DNA of 64,000 nucleotides from contig JAVMKO010000003.1 of NCBI GenBank assembly GCA_032164245.1, positions 71,494,390-71,558,389 on the forward strand, read 5' to 3'. Positions 1 to 11,574 of this stretch are shown one piece after another; within the stretch, counting starts at the first letter, position 1; every line of letters starts with the position of its first letter. The DNA comes from Sternotherus odoratus. Its lineage: Eukaryota; Chordata; Testudines; Kinosternidae. The notes below the pieces were generated by a model. That model searched no databases, had not been told where the DNA came from, and saw only the letters and a program-made list of their open reading frames with translations. The position numbers were made by a program, and so were the translations under genes.

Positions 1-1772
1 TGGTTGGCCATCTGTTCTCCTAAGCTCAACACGGTTTCCATCTTCTCACACTCATGACTGTTTGCATTGATTTGTAACACTCCCTTGGGAACTTCCTGTT
101 TTTTGTTTTGTCCCCAGTGGTGGGAGAAAGTATCATCCTATGGCAGCATGTAGACTCTGTAAATATATTCTATCTTGAAACTAAACCTTTTGATTTAAAT
201 GAAACTGCAACTATGATTTCACACCCAAGGGCAGCCAGGCTGGCCTTTACACTAATCATGAATGGCTTTACTGGGTCTAAGTGTTTCATCTACCTCAAAT
301 ATATTGTAATGAGAATATTTTGATTGCTATTCCTAATATTATCGGCCAAAGTTGGTTCTCATTTACATGGGTGCAACTATCTTTTACCTGAATTCATATA
401 AATTGATGGTAGAATTGAGTTGCCTGCATGTGGGCACATTATAAATTGAAAAGACGTATGGATTGACTGAGATAACGTGTTTGTTTTAAAAAGTGTTAAC
501 TTTAGTATTGCCAGCACAAATCGTGAGTGGAAAGAAATCACATTGGAGGGAATAGCTGTGAAACATTCACAATTTTTGATTAGATGAATCCTGAGATGCA
601 TAATAATAATACACTGAGGTTCTTTTATTTGTTTTTTGGTGTTTGAACCTTCAGAGTTCATGTTTTCAAGCTTTTTAATGCAAGCATGAGGACTAGAAAC
701 TTACTTTTTTAAAAAAATGAAAGCTTAATTCTCACATAACGACATGACTCCAGAAGCTGGGTCTTTAAGAAAACACCAGCACTTATGCTTCTGCTAGTCT
801 TTTATTGCGCATAGTTTCATTAATTAGTGAGAAGTTAGGAAACAGCAAGCCAAATTCTGCTCTTAGTCATAGCAGAGTGATTGAGGGTTTAATCCCGTAA
901 GGCACATCCTCAATACTCATTGATCTCACTGGGGGAGTGTGAGTTCTTACCACATCACACCATTAGACCTGAGAGATTTACACTGGCATCATGGAGGTAA
1001 AACAGTTCAGTGAATTACAGAACAGACCAAACATTCCCTCACCAGGCTTCAAAACACAGTTAGGGTGGCCAGCCCGCTGGGATTGTCCTAGAATCTCCAA
1101 GAATTAAAGATGTCATGTGATGAAACCTCCAGGAATTCATTCCGCCAAAGTTGGAAACCGTAAACACAATATGATCGAATTATGTAAGATGGACTTTGAC
1201 GATAGCTCTGTATTATATGGTGACATAACCCTGATAATATTTCAAGATGTAAATACTAATGGAGGAATAAAAAGCAAGAGAGCAACACTGACATGTTATA
1301 TTATGTTATTTTCAAGTGGCTAGTTCAACAACAGCAATGAAAACAATTGCAAAATTCTTTTGTCATGCTTATTGTGACATGTATTCTATAATCCTATAGC
1401 ACGGCTCAGTATATGTACAACAAGCAGTTTCTCTACCATGTACACATACACTAGTCACAAACTATTATCAAAGGGTCATTGGCAGACTGATTTAAATCTA
1501 AAATGGAGTTTTTGTAAAAAGCAAGGAGTTTTACAAAACTTAACAGCAATAGAAACATTGCCATGACATTTTATGTTTACATTCCATGGAAGCAGTTTTC
1601 TATTTGGATTGACACAATTCAGTATGGTGTTAGCAAACCAAATAGCCATGGCACCGTGGTGGTAGTATTTGAGTGGAAAGTGAAAGTGAGTTGAAAGAGA
1701 AGTGAAACTTGTTATCCTGACTATCTTTGTCTGTCTGTGCTACTTGAAATACATTAAATACTTTGGAGTCTA
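1..1772. other. Intergenic, left edge
   Basis: AT-rich without a supported gene. 1060-1165 resembles a short eroded element (ttagggtggccagcccgctg ... caaagttggaaacc). Nothing else is recognised. Confidence 0.35.
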
Positions 1773-1967
1773 AGGGTATGGCTACACTGCAGCTGGAGGA
1801 GTGACTGCAGATCATGTAGATCTACTCACGTTAATGTTTGTGAAGTCAAAGTATCTTAAGCCGACTTACCTGGGTGTCCTCATGGCAGCGAGTCGACCGC
1901 TGCTGCTCCCACTCGAATCCGCTTCTGCCTGTCGCCGCTGATCCAGTGGGTAGTGTAGACATACCCT
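1773..1967. mobile_element. Short inverted-repeat DNA element (Harbinger-like)
   Basis: The ends are inverted copies: agggtatggctacact at 1773 and agtgtagacataccct ending at 1967. The flanking trinucleotides are taa and tta, close to the 3-bp target of PIF/Harbinger elements but not identical. The centre is GC-rich; no transposase frame is present, so this is non-autonomous. The family assignment is inference. Confidence 0.65.
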
Positions 1968-2689
1968 TAATTTTGCAATAGCATGTAGCACTGGGAACTC
2001 CCAACTCCAAGCACTCCTAGGCTGGGCTTTGCCTCCCGAATTTTCTGGCACTGGAATCCTGGGCAACTAAGACACTAAAAGCCAGAGATGAAACAAGACA
2101 AAATCAAAACAATCTCAACTGTTTTAAAACAATGTTCTTACGTCATCCTGTGGGATGGAAAAACAAAAAACATCTCCGATGAGGCTCCCTTGAATGGACA
2201 ACTGGATCGATAGGATTCAACACAGATGCTTTGACCTTGACGGTCTCTTTTTTCCTGTCTCTCTGGTAACTGCATATGCACAGCTTCTAATTACAGCTGG
2301 CACCATTGCTGGGAGCCTGCACAAGGGCCCTGGAGAGCTGACAGCTCTGTCACTCATAGAGGTGTCTATCCAGAAGGGCTAAGGAGAGATTGGTAGGGAA
2401 TTGTGGGGAGACTATCATTTCAGCATCTCTCGCTGCCTGTTGTGTGGTAAATGAAACATCATGCAAAATTTCTTCCAAATATGAACATGCCGGTCTTCAG
2501 TGGGAGCTTCATCTATGTATTTAGGGCTGAATTTGGCTCCCTTATGTTTAATCTCCTCCATCCAGCGTTTTATTAAGCATTCAGTTAATTTCAACGTCTA
2601 AAAATAAAGGAACTAAGAATGCTCGGCTCCCCCCCTTCCCATCTCTACAAAGTGCAATTAGATACTTTCTAAATGAGAGGCAGAGTGAT

Positions 2690-3260
2690 CTAAGGATGGG
2701 ACTGAGAATCAACAACTCCACAGTGCTAACCCCAATGTTACCACTGACTCGCTGAGTGATCTAGGGAAAATCACAGTAGAATTGCAAAGATGGGCATAAG
2801 TAAGAAAGCCAGGGCTGTGACTACACTACAAGCTAGGGGGGGTGATTTCCTTGCTCATTGGCACATATTCACACTAGCTCTCCTCAAGCTAGTAGAAATA
2901 GCAGGGGAGCCACCATAACACAGGTAGCACCATGCTGAGCACATACCCACTGGTTTCAAGTGGGTTTGTACTTGGCACAGCTTAGCTTTGGCTCTGCTGC
3001 TACTACTGCAGTTACTGCAAATTATTGCAGCTACACTGCTACAGCATTTATACTTGTGCTAACCTGATGAGAGCTAACATGAGTACGTGTAAACAAAGAA
3101 GGAATCACACTCCTCTGTTGTAGTGTCAACACAGCCTAAGAGGGGATTTAGCCCACAGCGTGGGTTATCTTCCTTATCTGTAAAAATGGGTAATGGTACT
3201 AGATGGTTAGGATTAACCTTTTAGAGCATCTGCATTGCTTTGAAGCTGTAAAGTGCTAAT
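2690..3260 (+). mobile_element. tRNA-derived SINE, probably split by an inserted element
   Basis: 2690-2775 resembles the 5' body of the turtle SINEs in this window (ccactgactcgctgagtgatctaggg), and 3165-3260 resembles their 3' part (ttatctgtaaaaatggg ... gtaaagtgctaatattatt). The inverted-repeat element at 2812-3137 lies between. The joint is untidy, so the split is likely rather than proven. Confidence 0.5.
2812..3137. mobile_element. Inverted-repeat DNA element
   Basis: ggctgtgactacactaca at the left is matched by tgtagtgtcaacacagcc at the right. It is about 325 bases, non-coding and without a clear target duplication. The class is uncertain. Confidence 0.55.
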
Positions 3261-3815
3261 ATTATTGTGTATCATTCAATTCATAAAGCAATCCATTTTG
3301 TACTTAGCTATGGTGATTTCCCAGTGCTCTTTTGCCAAGTTTTAAATCCTCCCACGGTTTTCTTGGGACCTGCTTTTTACTCATATTTCAAAATCAAGAT
3401 TCACAGACTGTCCAGATGGTAGTGTGAGTCCTTGTGCTATGAGTTTTTCAGAGCGTCTAAGAGGCTGAACCCATCTTCTGAGTTTCCCAACGTGAGTTTC
3501 ATTCCCATGACAGCTTTCATGTTCACCAGGCCTAGTACTTGTCCAGTCTGTTCTATTTATATTCTTTTAAATTGGTAAACAATGACTTTGGAAAGACCTC
3601 CTTTTTAATGAAGTGACATTGAACTGGAACTAGATAAATCAGGAGATAAATCAGTGTTTGTTCTCAGCAAGTTTACATATAAGTAAAAAAATACTGAAAA
3701 AGTGTAAGACAGAAAAGCTATCAAACCCTTTCTTTTGGATAATTGCCTCTTTACAAAAACATGAATTAGGTTTTGTTGATGGCTGATCTTGGTTACTCTG
3801 TCTTATCCCAGGAAG

Positions 3816-4634
3816 CAGGGCCGGCAACAGAAATGTTGGGCCCCCCTACTGTGATTGTTTGAGGGCCCCCTACTGTGATCGTTTGCCCCCCCAGCCGGCG
3901 CTTCCCCCCCCCCCACAGCTGACAGCGGCTGGGGGCAGTGCGAGCCTCTCGCCCTTCGCTGCGCTCTCGTGCCGGGCGGGGTCCTGTGGGAGCACGAACC
4001 ACGGCCCGAGAGAGCGAGAGCCTGGGAGCGGCGCGAGCCGCCCTTGCTGCTTTTCCCCCCACCCCCAGCCCCCGCGCGCCCTTTCCCCCCCGGACCCGCG
4101 CGAGACCCTGCGGCTGGCGATGGAGACGCCGCTGCTGTGACCAGCCGCAGGAGCGCGAGAGCCCCATCCAACAGCCCCCTGACTGCCCCTGGGCCCCCCT
4201 GTGCTTTAAGCACCCCCCAGCCTGACCCCAGCCCCCTTACCACGCTGGCGGCTAGGCGGGAACTAAACAGGCTGCACTGCTCTCCCAGAGGAGCGCGCAG
4301 CCCCGCGCGGCACGCTGAGGCTCCGGGAGAGCGGGGAAGGCGGGGGAGGGGCCGCCGGGCTGGGAGCAGCCTTCCCCACTGGGAGCTCAGGCGCTCGCAA
4401 CTGAGCCTCTGGGAGAGCGGGAGAGGGCCAGGAGCTGTTCCCCCCCGCCAGAGGAGCCCCTCCCCCTACCTACCCAGAGCCTTCCCCCACTCTCCCGGAG
4501 CCTCAGCGTCGGGCGTCTGAGCTCCCAGTGGGGGAAGCTGCTCCCAGCACCTTCCCCTGGGTGCCTTTCCCTGCTCTTCCGTACAGCTGTGTACCGGGCC
4601 CCAGACTTAAGGGGACCCCCCATCGCCGGCCCTC
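3816..4634. mobile_element. GC-rich hAT-like non-autonomous element (819 bp)
   Basis: Ends cagggccggc and gccggccctc are inverted with one mismatch. They are flanked by 8-bp direct repeats, ccaggaag (3808-3815) and gcaggaag (4635-4642), as expected for a hAT-type insertion. The interior is extremely GC-rich with imperfect internal duplications (gggagagcggg, cccactgggagctcag). Open frames of up to 183 codons on both strands overlap each other and look like composition artefacts. Confidence 0.7.
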
Positions 4635-4731
4635 GCAGGAAGGAAAGTGAAGAATGTTCTTATGTGAACAACAAAGGAGGTTAGGGGAGGGGGGGGGAGC
4701 TCTTCCTGATTTCAGTTAGATCAACCTAAAT

Positions 4732-4945
4732 CAGTGGTTCTCAAGCATTTGTACTGGGGACCCCTTTCACACAGAGCAAGCCTCTGAGTGTGACCTCCTC
4801 CTTGTATATTAAAACACATTTTTATATATGTAACTGTTATAAATGCTGCAGGCGAAACAGGGTTTGGGGGGGGGGGGGAGGCTGACAGCTCATGACCCCC
4901 ACTCACGACCCCCGAGGGGTCACAACCCCCAGTTTGAGAACCCCT
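4732..4945. mobile_element. hAT-like MITE with 8-bp target duplication
   Basis: The left end cagtggttctcaag and right end agtttgagaacccct are inverted. An exact 8-bp direct repeat acctaaat flanks it (4724-4731 and 4946-4953). The interior has a poly-G run and ggggacccctttcac/gaggggtcaca modules. A relative lies at 36499-36788. Confidence 0.85.
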
Positions 4946-5269
4946 ACCTAAATCATTCATATACAATTATTGTGGGTTAGATTGTAAGACTTACTTGCAT
5001 CAGTGAGTGCTTTCATTGCTGCAACAGAAGTCATAAGATAAATGTCCAACATCTGAATGTTCTGTCTTCTGCAGTGACTTTTCATGTACCTTGTTTTGTT
5101 ATGATCATTCCTGCTGCTAACATCCCTTTTCTACCCATACTACTGCCAATCAGTTTTACAATAACTTTACCAATCAACCTTTGTTTGTAAAGAACAAGGT
5201 CTTTCTCTTTCTCAGGCAAAAAAAAATCAAGCTCCCTTTTCACAGATATGAAGCTACTTTGTAATTGGT

Positions 5270-5780
5270 TATTATTTGTATTACGTTAGCACCTCAAGAC
5301 CTCCACCAGGATAAGCTAGGCACTGTTCATACACATAGCAAGGGATGTCTATGCTGCAATAAAAGACCAACAGTTGGCCCTAGTCAGGCTCGCAGGGCTT
5401 GGGCTGTGGGACCATAGAACAGCACTGTAGCCTGGATTCTGAGACCCCGCAAGAGAGGAGGGTCCAAGAGCCGGGCTCCAGCCTGAGCCTGAATGTCTAC
5501 ACTCCAATTTCATAGTCCTCAGTCCTGTGAGTCCAAGTCAGCTGACCCGGGCCAGTCATGGCTGTGCTGTTGGTCTTTTATCAAATTGCCTAAGAGGCAA
5601 TTCCTGCTCCAAAAGGCTTATGAGCTAGGCAGACAAAAGGGAGAATAAATCGACAGTTTACAAATGGGGACTAGAGAGATAAAGTGACTTGTCGAAAAGA
5701 AAGCAGGATGTGAGTAGTGGGGACAAGCCTGGAACTCAGTTCCCAGTTTACCACCTTCGCTGCATGCTCATCTTTCTTCA
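5270..5780 (-). repeat. Ancient dispersed repeat (LINE-like tail), split by an inserted element
   Basis: 5270-5340 (tttgtattacgttagcacct ... ggcactgttcatacacatagc) continues after 5593 (aattcctgctccaaaaggctt ... aagtgacttgtc). The same sequence type occurs at 10175-10265, 14815-14930, 28715-28835 and 29455-29560. It resembles an old amniote CR1/L3-type LINE tail; the family name is uncertain. Confidence 0.5.
5341..5590. mobile_element. Inverted-repeat element, copy 1 (Harbinger-like, eroded)
   Basis: Near-terminal inverted repeats aataaaagaccaacag and ctgttggtcttttat bracket a body with gtcagctgacccgggccag. It interrupts an older repeat (5270-5780). A second copy lies at 58218-58524. Non-coding. 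Confidence 0.6.
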
Positions 5781-6731
5781 CCATGAATCAAAAAATGTCT
5801 CTAGCAAGCTTTGACACAGTTTGCAGAGAGGTAAAAATATCAATGAATTACTGCCTAGACTCAAGCCACCTGTGATTCTGAGGCTTGAGTCAAATGTTTT
5901 GCAGAGCTCTTTTGATTACCGGTGAAGAGAGACAAAACAAATCCCCACTAAATGTCCTGTTTTGTTATGAGGCACAGTGTTGAACAGCAGTTCAGAAGAT
6001 TGAATCACAAAAATACCTTTAATTATAACATGATTCAAATGGCCTATAACTACAGAGTACATTAGGTTCCGACTGCAGCAGGCTGTACTGTTAAATTTGT
6101 TATCTGGCACAAATCTGCTGTTCATTTAGTCTGTTGATGAGACACAGTAAAGGCCTCTCTGATGTTTTCAAAACATTTCCAGACTGAACAGGTGGTGCTA
6201 AAGGAGTTCCAGTTAAATGAATAGACTAGTTGAGGCTGGCTGTGACTAAGGGGATATTGTACCCTGTGGTTTGGTGTCATAAACAGAAAGTAAGAAAGAG
6301 GCAGGCTTGTTGCCCCATTGTCCATTATTACATTACTTCACAGGCAGCTGTTAATCTAGATGTTGCTGTGTATTTCTGAGGACTATAGCAGTCATTCTCA
6401 ATCTCCCCCCCCCCCCCTTATTTTTGCTCTGACCATCTAAAATCCCACAATCCTTTTCAGACTGTGGGATTAGTCATAGCAAGGAATTAGCCCTCTCTAT
6501 TTCACTTATCCTCATCTCACCACTGGACCTGCATCCCAAGATTCCTTTACCCTGGTGCTCAGAAACTTTGAAAGCTAAGCAACTTTTATTTACTGTAAAA
6601 GAATAAAAGAAGGTATTTCTGACCAGATTTGTTTTTGCAGCTATGATCCCATTGTCATAGGGATATCAGATCCCATGGTCTTGAGGGAAAACATCTGTAT
6701 TTCATTCAGGGTGCTGAGCTTTGTTTGTATG
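5781..6731. other. Intergenic
   Basis: No repeat class or gene recognised; a short poly-C tract lies near 6405-6417. Confidence 0.35.
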
Positions 6732-7489
6732 TGTCAAGGTTTGCCTCCCCACTCTGAACTCTAGGGTAAAGATGTGGGGACCTGCATGAAAAAAAGAAAT
6801 ACCCCCCCAAGCTTATTTTACCAGCTTAGGTTAAAACTTTTCCCCAGAACACAAACTTCTCCTATGTCTGGGTTTGGAATCACTGCCACCACCAATTTAA
6901 GCCCCCAAAACCATGGGTTAGGGTAAATTGGAACCCCCCTTTAAATACCCCCCAAATCTCCTCCCTTTACCTGGGAGAGGCTTGAGAAACAAAGACCAAA
7001 ACCCTCACTTTCTGTGAGACGTGCCTGATCCAAACCAGGATCTATCCAATGGAAACAAGCAGACAGAGTCTTAAAAGGAAGATTTTAATTAAATAAAAAA
7101 AGAAGCATAACTCTCTTGTACAGAAATTAATAGAAAATAAACCCACTGACATCACACAGCATCACTGATCCCTCCCTGGGAATTCTTCCTCTGCTAAAGC
7201 TTAACAGTAAAAGAAACACCGTGGATCACTTATCAAGCGATACAGTTCAAGCATACAATTCACTTACTACTGAACTTGACTTGTTAGAAGATTATAGAAA
7301 GATAGGAAGAGACATAGGTGTGGTTCATCTCATAACCGGGCAAACAGCGAGAGATAAAACAAAACTAAAAACTCTCTTTTGTCTCCGAGGTTGATTAGCA
7401 TCTCCATTTTGTCATTCCCTCTCAGGTTACTTTCAGGTTAACCCTTTACAGGTAAAACAGTAATTCTAAGCTACTTTATACTTATGACA
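6732..7489 (-). mobile_element. LTR-like element (758 bp, probable solo LTR)
   Basis: The element begins tgtcaagg and ends ttatgaca, giving TGTCA...TGACA ends. The flanks are 5-bp near-repeats, gtatg (6727-6731) and ctatg (7490-7494). On the minus strand it contains a ttaattaaaa-type AT-rich segment that could hold a poly(A) signal. No gag or pol frames lie nearby, so a solo LTR is the simplest reading. A non-LTR origin cannot be excluded. Confidence 0.55.
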
Positions 7490-7520
7490 CTATGGAATAC
7501 AGTGAACATACATTTAACTG

Positions 7521-7734
7521 AGACAAGGCAGGTGAGGTAATAGATTTTATTGGACCAACTTGAAGAGACAAGCTTTCAAGGTCCACAGAGCTCTTCTTTG
7601 GGTCACATGAAAGCTCAGAAGCTTCTCTCTCTCACCAACAGAATCTGGTCTAATAAAGGATATTACCTCACGCACCTTGTCTTTCTTATATCCCTCATAT
7701 GGGACTAACACAGCTACACCAGTACTGAAAAGAA
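7521..7734 (-). mobile_element. Foldback retroposon, gacaagg-body type, copy 1
   Basis: The arms gacaaggcaggtgaggtaat (from 7522) and attacctcacgcaccttgtc (to 7681) are inverted, and the interior also folds back (ccaacttgaagagacaagct against gcttctctctctcaccaaca). The right end carries gactaacacagctac, the reverse complement of a head shared with other copies. Direct repeats acatttaactg (7510-7520) and acatgtaactg (7735-7745) flank it, which suggests one retroposition event. Confidence 0.7.
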
Positions 7735-7899
7735 ACATGTAACTGTTATTTAGCCTGATCCAAAACCTACTGAAGACAGGCACTTAATAGGCAGTTTGGC
7801 CATTCTCTGACCATCACTGAATAATATAATACACAGTTGTAACCATTAAAAATTAGCTTTAGCCAAAAGTTGTCTCATAGAAGCTCACACCACAATTTT

Positions 7900-8720
7900 T
7901 TCCTATGCCTTAGAATAAAAAAATATCTGTGGCTACTACAGGCTAAATTCACTAAGAAACTTAGGTATGTGACACTCAGTATCACTGTATCTAACTTTTA
8001 AGAGCCTTTGTGATTCCCAAAGCCTGAGTTCAGCATCTCAGGTCCCTGAACAATGAATGGGGAGAAATAGGCACCTCAGAATGGTATTCACAAAAGCTCC
8101 TTGAGATGCTAAGAGTTGAGAGGGTGCGCTATGCCCCTTGAGAGGGGTGCGTTATACCCCACCCCTCTCTCATACAGAGGCATCTAGGCCCAGTCTACAG
8201 GGAGGTGTCTCCTTTTGTTTGGGATTCTCAGCTGCAACACTCTCTTGGGATTGGGTGATGACACCATTTTTGTAAGAGCCCTGGGGAGGAGGAACTAGGA
8301 GGCACTGCCTCCTAACTTCTGGCCAAGTGGTTAGAATACTCACTTGGAGAATGGGAGGCCCTGGGTTTCAGGGCCCACTCCATGTGAGGTGGTAAAAAAC
8401 AACAACAACAGTATCTGAACAGGGATCTGTTGCCTATTAGGTGGGTGCCCTAAGATGTGAGCAATGGACTATTCCGATGTGGGCCTCCCTCAGTTCATCC
8501 CTTTGAAGTTGTGCCACTGCAGATACTAAATTATTAAAAATTTTAGAGTGAATCCTGCGTCTCTAATCTTCCTGGTGAGTGCTCTAACCATCAGACTACA
8601 GACACCAAGCAAGTTTAGTTCAGTGGCATCTGAGCAGGATTTTGTGAATCCCACTGGGACCTGATTCTGGGATTTAAGCACCTAAAAGGGTCAGTTTGGA
8701 ACCCCTGTCCTTCTGTGAAT
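7900..8720. repeat. Foldback repeat with two tRNA-like arms
   Basis: aagtggttagaatactcac (about 8323) and, on the other strand, gatggttagagcactcacca (RC of about 8574-8593) face each other. Outer blocks tttgtgattcccaaagcc (about 8008) and tttgtgaatcccactgggac (about 8641) look related but run in the same direction. No target duplication was found. It is probably a composite of SINE-like units. Confidence 0.4.
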
Positions 8721-8999
8721 TTACCTCTCCATGTCATCTAGTGGCAAATGCTGACCTGTTAATGACAAGCCCTGCAGGTGCATAATATGAACAAAAGCAA
8801 AACTTTGATAAAATTGTATTAAACTTTGGTCAGACTCTGAGACTGGCTGGCATATGAATGTCTTTATTTCTGTCAAGGATGACAAATATCAGAGCATGTT
8901 CACCTCATCCAGAATGCTGAAGGGTAAGTCAGCGACAATGTGCATGAGAGAGGTTACCCAAGAACAATGGCACTTTTGCCCTGCTAATTAAGGGCCTAA

Positions 9000-9160
9000 T
9001 CCAGAGCTGAGTGAAATCAATGAAGTCCACCATTGATTTCAATTGGTTCTGGATCAGGCCTGAAGGCCCAGATCCTAAAAGGGAGCTAACACCCACTGAT
9101 TTCAAAGGGAGTTAGGCACCTGATTCCTGTTGAGAATCAGGCCTTAGCTAATCACATATA
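9000..9160. repeat. Imperfect inverted repeat (ggcctaatccagag / ctggatcaggcc)
   Basis: ggcctaatccagagctgagt at 8992 is mirrored by ggttctggatcaggcctga near 9045, with tcaatgaagtcc/accattgattt inside. A second imperfect unit follows to 9160. The same ccattgacttcaatggg-like core recurs across the window. Confidence 0.5.
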
Positions 9161-10174
9161 TAAATGAAATGTAAAGAGGATTTTTCAGATGAAGTAACTT
9201 ACAGGACACACTAACCAAGTATTGGGCAGTGTGATGTCATTCTTCTTACTTAGCCAATTGCCGTTCTTGAACATTTCCATGCATGCTATGACTAGCAGGG
9301 GTGGTAACCTGTAAGACATTGAATGTCACATCTGAGACATAACATTGATTGTTCCTGTATGATAGCACAGCTAGTTCAAGCCATTTGTTCAAAGAAAGGC
9401 ATGTAAACCTATTAAGTACCTTTTCCAGTCCTGCAGTACTAGTTATGAGGACAAGTGCTGGAAGCATCCATGCTACTTTCTCACACAAAAGAAGACTAGT
9501 TTCGTGGCCTTGATGACTTGCCACCTTAACATCTTCTTAGCAGGCATTTTCAGTTCCTCCAGCTACACACAGATGAGGGCTGCTAGTAGAACTGTGTGAA
9601 ATACCTGCATAAACTCTCCATGCCACTCAGTCAAGGTTGAATGGATCCTCCAACCTCAGTCCAGGTTCTTTGAAAATTAATAGAAAAGATGAAGCTGTTT
9701 GAATAGCTGCACATAGACAATCTCATCTGGCCTCCCTACCTCCTTTCCCACAGATACCCTCCACCTAGGCAGAGTGTAAACATAAACTGTAAAACCATTT
9801 GCAGCTGGCAAGCGCTTAGGAGCATGCACTTGTTTTAAGCACAAAAAGATTTTTACACAATTTGGCAAAGACAGGTATGTCTTCACTGAGAAAAAATGTC
9901 AATTCAAGTGAAGCACAGGTAGTTTTTATCTTACACCATGACTACACTTGACTACACGCTTACAGCAGCACAGCTCTACCGATACAGCATATCTAACTCA
10001 TGGCCAGGAAGGAGGGGAGGTGCTGAGAGGCTAAAATTGATTACTTTTTAAAATTAATGTTTTGATTCTTAAATGGTAGGTACCATAGAAGAAAAAATAC
10101 AACACATCTCTCAAAGCACCACCACATGTTTTTATACTTTTTTTTAGATTTTTAGCTACCTCAGCACTTCCTCT
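9161..10174. other. Intergenic
   Basis: 9246-9524 on the minus strand is a 92-codon frame with unusually even composition (see findings). 9925-9995 looks like the remnant of an inverted-repeat element (ctacacgcttacagcagcac). Otherwise unassigned. Confidence 0.3.
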
Positions 10175-10265
10175 TTATTTGTCCAAGGCCCAGCATAATG
10201 AAGCCCTGTTGCTGATTGGGACCTCTGGGTGGAGGAGAAGCTATTGACATACAAATAAAAAATCA
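10175..10265 (+). repeat. Ancient dispersed repeat fragment
   Basis: ggcccagcataatgaagccc ... gattgggacctctgggtgg ... acatacaaataaaaaa matches the general pattern of the repeats at 14815-14930 and 28715-28835 (reverse). Family uncertain. Confidence 0.4.
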
Positions 10266-10559
10266 GTAATTCACATTGTGTAGAATGTCACTTGAAGAGG
10301 GGAAAAGAGATGTGCACATTCCTGGACAAACAAGGGTATTTCTCCACTTAAAAGAAACTCGGAGCAGAAAAGGGGAGAAAGGATCTAGAGCAAGAAGGAA
10401 ATAAATGATCAAACATCACCATCTACTGGTAATCAGTGTTTGTTCCTCAGGAAGCACTCATTGTAGTTCTGTGGTGAATTAATTTGCCCTCGAAGCCTCT
10501 GGTTTTGTACTGAAGATAGCAGGGATTAAATTATCAGAGATTATTTCCCAGAGCCCCAC

Positions 10560-10900
10560 ATGCCCCCCCCCCCCCCCAGTTGGGACTCCAGGCTTCAGCT
10601 GTGCAGTGGAGGTGTCAGGGCTTTAGTCCTGTGGAGGGTGAGGGTTGTGAGTGATGGGGCTACCGGGCTGCAAACTTTAGCCCCATGGGGTGGGGAGAAA
10701 GGCACTCTGGGGCTTGGGGCTTCAGCCCTGCGGAGACCACCAGGACTCAGGACCCATGGAAGGCACTGGGACTTGGGGCTTCTGTGCTGCAGGGTGCGCC
10801 AGGGCTCGGGCTTTCAGCCCAGTAGGAGATGTGGGGGTTCCCACGGGTGGAAAATATTTACTGGAGCTCCACTCCAGACTGCTCCGACTGAACTGAAGCC
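10560..10900. repeat. GC-rich segment with poly-C tract and diverged short repeats
   Basis: A run of about 17 C (10562-10578) is followed by diverged repeats of a gggcttcagccctgyrg-type unit. The two overlapping plus-strand frames here (134 and 68 codons) are explained by this composition and are not called as genes. Confidence 0.5.
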
Positions 10901-11574
10901 CTGGATGATAGTCTTCATGAAATGGTTAACAGCTCAAGCACTATGTTTGTGGACCTGCTTCTGAAAACATTATTTTCAATATTAAAGGGGAAAGATTGCC
11001 CAATCAGGTATTACCAAGACAAACATGAGAATGTAGCAAGTTCTTTGTAACACCATGGAGGTCACTAGCCAGCTATCAACATGGCTCATTTTTTCAGCTT
11101 TATAAAAAGAGGGGCTCAATAGGATTTTTTGCTAACAAATTTGCTTTAAACCACAGTGTATATAGATAGCCTGGAATTATACCATTAATCCTGCAGGGGG
11201 CATGTGTTAACTGTTATTCCTTAGCTTGCCAAGGAATAAGAAAGACCCACTTGTTTTAATTATGTATGATAATCTACAGTGGTAAATTGAAATGTCTAAA
11301 GTTTCCCTTGTGCACCCTCATGTGTGTGTCTATGGGTGCATGTTTGTGCACACACACACACAGTCTACTTTAAAGTGAACTTGGATGACACTTGGATTCA
11401 AGACTATCATTTTCTTAGCCTCTTACCTGCACAGAGTCCATTTCTCTATTTCTATTCACAGTCACTTTCATGCTATTTTTGCCTGTGTAATCATGGACAT
11501 GAAACCATGAACATTCAACAGATTTTAGATGTAGTTTTGGGAAAACTCCCCGATGAGTATGACCAGGTATGACA

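Noticed and set aside
3793..4623. Overlapping frames of up to 183 codons on both strands
   Set aside because: They lie inside a GC-rich non-autonomous element. Several frames are open at once because AT-rich stop codons are rare there.
10560..10964. 134-codon frame after the poly-C run
   Set aside because: It is composed of diverged short GC-rich repeats with no protein motif.
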